In this document: in pieces, positions 24,301 to 33,300 of the stretch
Position numbering within the stretch: the first letter of the stretch is position 1
How the letters are laid out: every line of letters begins with the position of its first letter
NCBI GenBank assembly: GCA_002118135.1
Contig: BDIU01000403.1
Span: 1-63,039 of the forward strand
Reading direction: 5' to 3'
DNA from: Trebouxia sp. TZW2008
Lineage: Eukaryota > Chlorophyta > Trebouxiophyceae > Trebouxiales > Trebouxiaceae
Length of the DNA stretch: 63,039 nucleotides
Made by a program: the position numbers and the translations under genes
The notes under the pieces: model-generated
What the model was told of the DNA's origin: nothing
The model's database searches: none
The model's input: the letters and a program-made list of their open reading frames with translations, nothing else

Positions 24301-25097
24301 CGTCACTGTCCTGTTGTCTCACCGTGCCTTTCGTCACGCGCGGTAGGCGTGGTGAGTAAAGCTTGACCTGCTTGGCCTGCACGTATGTCAGAAGATGGCT
24401 CGTGGCTCATTGGACAGGAGGATCAGGCCCGGATGGCATGGAACCTTTGCAAGCACAAAGCCGAGCGCGTACCTGGTCTTAATGAAACAGAATTTTTTTG
24501 CCAAAGGCAGACAAACTGCGGCACGAGTGGAACGCCTTGCTCAGGATAAACTTGAACCGTAAATGCCACCAGAGCCTGACCAAAGTACAAACAGGCAGCA
24601 CCACAATTGATAGAGTTGTACGCACAGCGCAGCTGGCCTGGTGCGCAGGCGCAAACGGGGAGGTCGTTTGGACCACCCAGAGATTACAAAAGGTCGCAAA
24701 ACCTCTGGAGCAATGTGCGCCGCTGCCAGCAACGAAAACTTCCTCGACGAGTTATAAATGTTGCGAGGAGGGCCTGGTTCCAGAGTAGAGACATCTTGTG
24801 CAACGACATGCTATATGCGCACATTCAGCCAGCGACGAAGGTCTTCTGTGACCCGCCACAAACGCAAGTTCCTCATCAAACTGAGACACGAAGCTCAGCT
24901 CGCAGCTCGCGCGTTACCAGACTAGTGGCGCCCCTAAGGTTTGCAGCACTTCAGCGTCTAAGCAAGCTTGCTGCAATACGTTCAGCTGTGGGCGTCGTTT
25001 CATCCCGCTCGCACGCTGACAGGCATAAAGTTGTGATTTTTGCTTTGTAAGCCAGCACTGCATCTTCCCGTCCGAAAGAACCGTGTATATAGCAAGC
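24301..25097. other. Intergenic region with a 55-codon open frame
   Basis: The stretch holds a plus-strand open frame at 24395-24562 beginning MARGSLDRRIRPGWHGTF and ending in TAA, with a higher GC content than its surroundings. It has no recognised homology and may be a chance frame or the first exon of something that could not be assembled. The remainder is the 5' flank of the pectate-lyase-like gene. Confidence 0.2.
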
Positions 25098-28000
25098 ATG
25101 CCTTGGGGTGTGATCGACGTTCGGGAATGTGGCGCCGTGGGTGACGACAACACAGATGACACAGCAGCAGTGCTGCACGCTATCGACCAGCTGCCTCCTC
25201 TAGGCGGTGTTCTATACTTTCCACCAGGTTTGTCCGATTACGAGCCGAGCGATGCCTCCATGCTTGACGTAAGCTGCGTCCGGACGACCAAGCGTAAGTG
25301 GACTGTTTTCAGGTCAGTATATCCTAAGGCAACATCTGTTGATTCACGACAAGCCCGTCACCGTTCGCGGAGAGGGCGTGGGCATCTCAAGGCTGCTCTG
25401 GCCGGAGGATGCTGCATCTTCTGGTCTGGTCATCAGCCAAGGGGCAAGGCAGGGGGACCAGACAGACTTCACGCGTGTTCAGCATCTGTCATTCTATACA
25501 AGACAAAAGGATGCTGGTGAAGGGTAAGCTTCATGCAAACAGCATGCAGCACTGCAAACAGCATGTATTCTTTTCATCTACCTGCGTCAATGCATAGCTT
25601 GGTTGGTCGACAGCAGCTGCCACATGTTGTTTGAGTTTGTGTACCAGAGAGAGCCAAACTTTGTATGTGAGAGCAGATTTGGCTACATCATGCATCTACA
25701 TAGGCTGACTGACAGCTGTCAGGAGTCTGATTGGTCCTCGTATTTGAGGCTGGACTGCATTAAGTTGATGGGGATTGTAGACAAGAAGCACAGTTTCGCG
25801 GAATTGATGTGTATGTGTGCTCATAATGCAGGTTGAGCGTCAACTGTGAAGGCCAAGCTGCTGCAGAGTGTGGGGGTGTAGTTGTCAACAGGACAAACCC
25901 ACGTGTGTTCTTTGACAACCTAGAGTTCAGGTAGTGAAACAAGACAAGCCAAACACCGTTTATTTACATTGCATGCATTCTGTCCTAGAGGAGTACTCTT
26001 TGAAACAATGGTCTGCTGCTTCTATTGGTATGTGTGCAACAAGCTGTTGACTCACAATTAACACTCTTAGTGCAAACGATGTGTCAAATGTAGTGTGCAC
26101 ATACGCAGACAGACTCAAATCTTGCGCTAAGACTCTGTCTCAAGAGCTGCATGATTCCTGTCAAGCATAACATGCAGCTACAATGCCAGCTATGCAAAAC
26201 CCACAGAGCAAATCAGCTGCCCACCATTTGGGCGCATTGCCAAAACCGTAGCTAGAGAGTGCCCAAATATAGCCACTAGTCGTATAGTCGGCTCTGCAAT
26301 TAGCTTGCTTACATAGGCTGTACCCATTTGTTACATGTGGTTCTGGAGCTCTTGATGCTACTGCAGGGGCCAGAATATGTGTTTGCAAGGGTGGCGAGTT
26401 GCCATCAAGTCAAGGTGTGCCCTGCACACAGTCATGAGCAACATACACATTGTGGGGCAGCAAGACAGCAACAGCATTGGTGTGTTGTTTGAAGGTAAGA
26501 TCTCCAGTCTGCTAGTTGTCGACCATTTGAGAGTTAAAATTGCCTCAATGTTAGGTTGCCAAATGTGATATATAGGCGCCACTCGGTTGGCATTGCAACT
26601 AAATGCATCTGGCGACATTCCAATCTGCAAGGCACAAAGCATGCTGCAAGATCCTAGTTGCACTGCACACGTCAGGATGCCACTGCAAAAGATCATGTTA
26701 TACTGTTTGCACCCATGGGCCGTCGTGTGCAAGACGCCGCCAGAACAGTCTCATGGCCAATGCTCTGCCTATCATTGGTGCAACACTGGTGGACACAGGT
26801 CAAGCATGGTTGCACATCGTGCATGATCTGGTCTGTGATAACAAGACAGGTTGCCATCTGATCCCTGGTCTTTGTGAGGAATTGTAGTGAGCTGGTGCTG
26901 TGCCTCAAAGTCTCTGTGGCAATCAGACCCTGGGGTAAAAGATGCAGTTGGAATATCAGTAAGCTTGACAGGCAATACTGCGGTGTACCCTTCTTGTGCT
27001 GACTTTATGCCTTGAAAACCATCCAGGAAGCAATTGAACCCTGAACAGCAAGTGCAGATTGAAACTTGTCTAGGTTGAGAGGCACTGCTGAAGTGCAGGC
27101 AGATGTGGACATGTTGGAACTCAGATGAGTCAGTGTTGGGCTGTCAAGAGACTTTCATTTATTCATGAAAAAATTAGGCATTGCTGCTTTGCAGATGGCT
27201 GTGGACATGTAGAGATTCAGATGAGTCAGCGCTGAGCTGTCAAGCGTCTTCTGTTCATTCATTACATGCTAGGCACTGTTGCACTGCAGGGGGATGTGGA
27301 GATTCAGATGAGGCCATTTAGAGAGGATCACGCATTGTTCATTCATTACATTCTCGGCACTGCTGCACTACAGGAGGATGTGGACACGTGGAAGTTCAAC
27401 TGAGTCAATGCTAGGCCGTTTAAATAGATTCACTGATTTATTCATCCATTACATTTTGGGCACTGATGCACTGCAGGAGGATGTGGACATGTGGAAATTC
27501 AGATGAGTCAGTGCTGGGTTTTCTACACTGATCATGCTATCCTTGTGAACGATGGTCTGGAAGGTATGTATGCTGCAGTCACATGCACTGCCATGTGATT
27601 GCTCTATGCGTGTCACATGCACTGCCATACGCACCTTCACACAACAAGCCTCAGTCTCGAGTGGCACCTGGAATTAAGTAGATTTTGGTGTACAATGGTT
27701 TCCATCTAAAGGTTTGCATATGCTGCATTCACAGGCATTGCCACAAGATGCATTGCATCCATTCATTCTGGATGATTGCCATAAGACGCAGTGTAATGGT
27801 GTGTCAGGACACTGTACAAATGATCACACACACTTTATTTGGTGCTTTCTTCCCAACCTCTTGACTGACAATCCAAGGACTCAACTTTCAACAACACAAG
27901 CATTGCATCGCACAACAATCATTGTCTGGTGCTGTTCTCAATGTATGCGCAGGTCTGAAAGTCACACAGTGTGACTTTGCGGCCATCAGCAACGGCAACA

Positions 28001-29825
28001 CAGTCACTAAGAGCACGGATGTTGCACTGGTGTCAGTCTGACTGTGTGTGCAGGTCTGAAGGTCACACAGTGTGACTTTGTGGCGATCAACAATGGCATC
28101 ACAGTCACCAAGAGCTGCCTGCAGCTGAATGTCATCAACAATCACATCAATGCAAAGACAGCTTGCAGCAATGGCACAGACATTAATCATAGAGCACAAC
28201 AGCAATTATCTATTGTCAGTCTGAGTGTGTGTGCAGGTCTTAAGGTTACGCAGTGTGACTTTGTGGCGATCAACAATGGCATCACAGTCACCAAGAGCTG
28301 CCTGCAGCTAAACGTGATCAACAACCACATCAATGCAAAGACAGCTTGCATCAATGGCACTGACATCAATCAGAGCTGCATCATGGGAAATCTGTTTTAC
28401 AAAGAGCCTTCTACTCAAACCTCAACTGTTGGGGTTCAGATCAACGGCAACTCTGCCTGGAACATCATTGGCAATAATGTAAGCATCCTTTGTCCTGAAG
28501 CATCATGGGCAACAGTTTGTGCTATGCATTCCTGGTCATAAATTGTCACTGGCAACAATGTAAGCTATGCATTGCTTGGTCCTGCAGCTTCATTGCTCGG
28601 TCCTGCAGCTTCGTTGGCAACAATGTGAGCTATGCATTGCTTGGCCCTGCAGCTTCATTGGCAACGGTGTAAGCTATGCATTACTTTGTCCTGGCAGATC
28701 ATTGAAGACTGTGAGCATGGCATTGCTCACTTAAAGTGTTGCACGCATCATCATACATACCTACTTGGGCCTGCTTAGCCTGCCTAGCCCACGTTTATGA
28801 TGAAAATGAATAATGCCTCATCATGCTGCAGAGCAAGTAGTGGGACTGTAAGAATATTCGGTACCATGGGCGGGAATAAGCCCATGCAGCAGAGCAGCAG
28901 AGAACTGGGTTGCACAGAGCGGTCAACAGTGCTTTATATGCATGCTATTGCAGAAGGATCTGCGATCAATTTGTATCACGATTTGCTCTATACTATGCCT
29001 GCAGTGCCTGCCTGTCACGGCAGGCAGAGTATAGAGCAAATCATGATACAAATTGAATGCATTTCCTTCTGCAATAGCATACATATGCAACACCCGGTCA
29101 CCGTGGTGGACGCCTGGTTGTCTGTAGTAAAGGCAATGCAGTACAGCAGCTACGGTCTAGCTCACTTTGCCAGCTGGCATCCAGATTCAGACACACAACG
29201 TCATCTCTTGCCTGGTTGTCTGCAGGTCTTCTTCAATGTCTGTGACAACAAGGCATTGAGGTTCCATGCTGTTGTGCTGCAAGGCAATTGTAGCCAAAAC
29301 ATTGTACAGGTGTGCCTCTCTGCATCAGGCTATGCATTCACAACAACCTCTTCATGCTGTTGCTGACACTGTGTGCTTGAAAGAAGGCCTGGTCAAGCCT
29401 GCTTTCATTGCAGCGCACTACACTGTTGTCTGCATGTCAGTATGTGCTTTACATCACAACATCAATTTGCTTGTCTGCTGATTGTGCTGATCAAAATGCA
29501 GTTATTTGAGGCTTTGTGGGTTTCTGTGCGTACAATTGACACACTGCAGAGGGCATCAATATTTTTGCTTTTGATGCTGTGGATTGGCAGTTGGATAACT
29601 GTTTAAAGATGCATAGCATGGTAGCTGTTGTTAAGCTATTCACACTAGCCACAAGATTCACTAATGCTGAGATGTGCAATGTAGGGCAACAACTTTGGCT
29701 GTGCCCAAGATGCAATCATCTGCCAGCCAGGTGCCACGAATAACACAGCATGCGGCAACCTATTTCATGTGGTCGAAAACCAATTTTTGGATCAAGATGG
29801 GCGTAACAAGTTCTACCCAATGTAG
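25098..29825 (+). CDS. Pectate-lyase-superfamily (right-handed beta-helix) protein, 7 exons, 344 aa
   Basis: The start MPWGVIDVRECGAVGDDNTD continues DTAAVLHAIDQLPP and LGGVLYFPPG. This is the N-terminal signature of the Pectate_lyase_3 family (GAxGDGxTDDTxA...GGxVYFPPG). Exons 25098-25227, 25313-25523, 25832-25930, 26367-26494, 28237-28478, 29226-29309 and 29685-29825 total 1,035 bp and close in frame at TAG. Later exons carry the Asn-rich coils of a beta-helix (for example LQLNVINNHINAKTAC, SAWNIIGNN, VFFNVCDNKALRFHAVV, GNCSQNIVQGNNFGC). Such proteins are usually polysaccharide lyases or hydrolases of the cell wall, or carbohydrate-binding. The catalytic residues cannot be assigned. No signal peptide is visible at this start, which is odd for the family; an unseen upstream exon is possible. 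Duplicated copies of exon 5 lie directly upstream (27953 and 28054). Confidence 0.8.
27075..27525 (+). repeat. Five-unit degenerate minisatellite, about 65-100 bp per unit
   Basis: Units start near 27079, 27177, 27270, 27355 and 27457. Each begins with a form of GGCACTGCTGCACTGCAGG, then a GATGTGGACATGTGGA-like segment and CAGATGAGTCAGTGCTGG, and most end with a TTCATTCATTACAT-like string. The array lies inside the 26495-28236 intron of the pectate-lyase-like gene. Every unit retains a TGCAG or close variant at the same place, so each looks like an old splice acceptor plus exon start. Confidence 0.7.
27953..28369 (+). repeat. Tandem copies of pectate-lyase exon 5
   Basis: Copy 1 is 27953-~28022 (truncated, followed by a frame with TGA). 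Copy 2 is 28054-~28188. Copy 3, the exon used in the base model, starts at 28237. All begin with CAG|GTCTGAAGGT-like sequence and encode GLKVTQCDF(V/A)AI(N/S)NG. Copies 2 and 3 differ at roughly a dozen positions over about 135 bp and are offset by 183 bp. The DNA from copy 2 through copy 3 is open without a stop, so using the copy 2 acceptor and reading through adds 61 codons in frame. Confidence 0.85.
28470..28700 (+). repeat. Splice-site-bearing microduplications in the intron after exon 5
   Basis: The exon 5 end and donor (GGCAATAAT|GTAAGC) is followed by three or four variants of TTGGCAACAATGTAAGCTAT and GCATTGCTTGGTCCTGCAGC. Each copy brings a donor-like AATGTAAGC or AATGTGAGC and an acceptor-like CCTGCAG. 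The intron is 28479-29225 in the proposed model. Confidence 0.7.
28936..29086. repeat. Long inverted repeat (66-bp arms, 19-nt spacer)
   Basis: The left arm 28936-29001 and right arm 29021-29086 are complementary with about seven mismatches. Both contain ATGCTATTGCAGAAGGA and GATTTGCTCTATACT (right arm read on the other strand). Near the loop a smaller palindrome GCCTGCCTGTCACGGCAGGC can form an inner stem. The repeat lies in an intron of the pectate-lyase-like gene. It could be a MITE-like foldback element or a small-RNA hairpin. No clear target-site duplication was seen. Confidence 0.8.
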
Positions 29826-30326
29826 AGCCTAGCAAGCATGGTCATAGCTGGGGCTTTCAGCAGACCACATGTGAATGCTACAGCATCTCACAGCACTACA
29901 GCACCACAGTCAAGGCCAAAACAAGGATGCAAACATATGCAACATAGGCCACAATGCTGTGCACATGCTTAGTAAATTGTGATGCAATGCCATATTGTGC
30001 AGTTTTGGCGGTAATTTGTCAAGTGCAGCTTGCTGATTCATGACAGTCCGTGATCAATGTTGGTATGTGGCGCTGTCCAAGCTTGTGACTCACACAGGAA
30101 TGCAGCAGCGGCACCTATCAGAAACATTCATTTGTGGAACGTGCTGAACTAATCTGAAATGTGGGAGAACACTGAGAGTCCTCTATTCCCTCCCTGTTTA
30201 CACTGCACTTATTCTGCGTTTCTACATTAAGTGTTTGACCTATCAGACATTGAATCAATGACATCTATATTTACTCATTGGGTAATCTGAAAAAAGACAT
30301 CTATACTTATGTACATATGCACCAGG
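29826..30326. other. Convergent intergenic region
   Basis: The interval lies between the 3' ends of the pectate-lyase-like gene (plus) and the TBC gene (minus). It contains AT-rich 3' UTR-like sequence and nothing recognisable as coding. No convincing TGTAA signal was found for either gene. Confidence 0.3.
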
Positions 30327-33300
30327 TCAGTCAGAATCCTGCTCGTCTTTAGCAGACATCTGCTGCACACTGCGATGGTGCTGCTTCATGCTTTTGCGTT
30401 CTTCATCAGCTGCTGCCTGAGCTTCTGCAGGTAGACTGCTGCCGTCATACATTGCCTTGAACTGAGTCAAGCGCTTACTCACCCTGAAGCTGTTTGCCAG
30501 CTTCATGACAGCATCTGGTGAATGCGCAAATGCAGGGCACTGCTTGCTCTTAAGCACTGCCAGCATTTGCTCAAATGGCAAGTCTAGAATTGACTCCTCG
30601 CACAGCTTAAGCAATGCCAATCCCACCCTGCAACACCATGCTGGGCAATTTGAGTTCCCACTGAATGTTGTGGAAACGCAACAACAGCTAGGCGTGGCAA
30701 GGTAGCTTCAAAACTACAACAACAGCAAACATGCATGCAAGTAGTGACTGGCAAACATCACAGTGCTGCGTCTTGTGCAACTAGGATAAAGGAGACTGTC
30801 ACTAACCTGAACAAGACTTTTGGCCCTTCAAGCAGAAACTCATCCCAGACTCTGAGCAGGTGCTCAATGGGCAGGGTATAGGCATAGAGTGTGAGGAACC
30901 ACTGGCTGCAGTACATGGTGGGCAGTACCCCTTCTTCCTCCATGTGCCTCGACAGCTGGGGCATCTACATAATAAAATAGCCGGTTGAGCATTCAGATAT
31001 TCAGCACAAAGTCCGTCAGAATATTTTCTTGGGAAGCATGAGAGCTTGCAATGGGCTGCAGGTAGCGCTTCTTCCTCCTTTATGCATGCTGACAGCCAAG
31101 GCATCTACAGAACGAGACCACAGGTGAACTGTAGTGAAACATGAAGGATTGACATGGCTTCAGAAAAAATTAGGCTGTGGAATTTTGCACCATGGTGTCT
31201 TGGTCTCGATCATCCTGGTCAAATGTATCAAGCTTGGGTCTAGCTGGGAAGTCGAAATCTCAATTTGAGGCTGCTGGCAGCTGTGAACACCAGCTTGATC
31301 AAAGCTCCGCTCAACTCCCGCCAACAGTCAGGCTGAGCATTACTTCAGTACATCCACGGACGCTCAGAGGAGTGCAGTCACAATGCCCTATATTGCCTGT
31401 AGAAAGGGCACAGCAGCAGCTGTCTTGTTTGACATGGTTTGTTGGTTTGCTGCATATGGGAGGCTTACAAAGCTGCTTTTGGGCTTGTGTTGTTTGCTGT
31501 GGCAGCTCATGGGCACTTGTAAGACTGACCTCTTCTTGAATCAGGTGCTCAAACTGGAACAGGTACTGCTGCAGCAAGGGCAGGCCGGCTTGGTACAGCC
31601 TCTCCATGGGGGGCTGTTGCCCGCCGCCCTTTAGCAGGGCCACTAGAGTCCAGAAAGTGCCCTCCTCATCCATGTACAGCAGCAGCAAGCCTGCTATGAA
31701 TCCCATGCCTTGAACGTACCCGACCTGCGACTCATCTTTAATCCTCACCAGAAATGCATTGTCTACCCGCCAGCACATATTGCTAGGTTTGTGTGGCTCA
31801 AACCCTGTGTCCAGCAGCAGCAACCCAGCTATGAACCCATGCTTTAATCATACCCATCTGCAGCGCAGCAGTCTTTCAAGTATGTGCAAGACTCACCAAT
31901 CACTTGTGTGTTTTCCCGCAAAAGTTCCCTTCACAACCATGTCACACAGATAGAAAAAGGCTTGTGGGTGCTGTCAAACCACTTCTCAAAAGCTGAGACG
32001 TGCAGTTGCTTCCAGGCAGGCAAAGAAGATTCCTGCCAGCAACAACAGCATCAGGATCAGCACCAACGTCACGAGATCAATATGATACCGTTTTGTCATA
32101 GATAAAGCAGATCTTGAGCATACAGTATAGATTTTTCTGGCCAGCCTCATTGTGCTGATGCAAGACATGGGTGGGGTAGGCAACTCTCACCAACTTGTAA
32201 TTTTGAGACTTGCATTCTGCTGCTGATGACCTGGCACTGTTGTTCTACTCACCTTCTTGTCATAGATGGAGTAGGTCTTGAGCACATTGTACAGGCACTT
32301 TTGGCCTGCACCCTCCTGCTGCTGATAGAAGACATGGGTTGGGTACGTCCTGTTCAGATCCCTCGCAATCTCATTGTCTTTCTCTCCCCCTTCCATGGCA
32401 CACAGGTTTGCATACACCCCTGCATGCAAAGTTGCCAGGCTGGGTCATTGCTTCGGGGCTCTGAAGTCAAAGGCTTGTCAAAACTGCAGGATCCCAGAGG
32501 ATTGCATATACGTCTGAACAATTGAGTCAACTTGTGTCATCAGCCTTGTGAAGATGTCCATTGGAAATGCCTCTTGCTGCTGTTATGAGTTGGTGCTGAC
32601 CCACAGATCAGGCATTATGCAAAAGGAAGGAAAGTCTGCGTCCTAATGCGTCACGGAAGGAACCTCTCTTGCACACTTTGGGACTGAAGCGCTGAATTGA
32701 CTGACCTGGGTTGAGTTGCATGAGCTCTCTATTGCCAGCCAGCGGCTGCCAGGCTAGCCGCAGCACAGCATCTGGAATGACCTTGCGCACCCAAGATTTT
32801 ATGTTCATGACTGTTGTGAGTATGGCTTTTGGCATCATCCTTGTTGTTATGATCACCTGGATTGAGCTGCATGAGCTCTCTGCTGCCAGCTAGCAACTGC
32901 CAGGCCAGACCACGCACAGCATCTGGAATGCCCTTGCGTACACGCTGCTTCACCTTGGCATATTTGCGCCCGTAGAAATGGTTCCAGTTCTTGCCATCAA
33001 AGCCTGCAGCAGCATAGTTGCCTACACTTCTTATGTGGTTGATTACGCATCATGTATCAGCACCACTGACTATGCTAAGATGGACAAAGCTTGTGCTGAT
33101 GATGATCGTGATGACAGCGTAATGGTGCAAGGAATGATGTTGTGATTGTAGTTGCAGCTCAGGGTCTACTCATGGAGTAGGGCGGTTGAAGCCTACTCGC
33201 AGAAGGTAGCCCTACTGCCCCAGCACTATTGACTATGCTGGTATTGAACAAGCTTAGAAGACGTGCTGTGGGTATGACTACAATGCAAAAGCATTGAACC

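Noticed and set aside
26587..26826. Exon of the pectate-lyase-like gene in the 26.6-26.9 kb open frames
   Set aside because: Exon 4 (ends at 26494, phase 1) joins directly to the exon copies at 28054 or 28237 with excellent continuity. The 26.6 kb frames resemble no beta-helix and have no good splice sites.
27075..27525. CRISPR-like array because of about 90-bp periodicity
   Set aside because: Units differ in length and sequence throughout, with no constant repeat and variable spacer; it is a decayed minisatellite.
28698..28740. Extra exon beginning IIEDCEHGIAH
   Set aside because: It has an acceptor but only a weak donor with the wrong phase. Skipping it gives WNIIGNN followed by VFFNVCDN, which is better.
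28797..29366. 189-codon plus-strand frame across the hairpin
   Set aside because: It spans both arms of the inverted repeat and resembles no protein; only 29226-29309 of this interval fits as an exon, in its own right.
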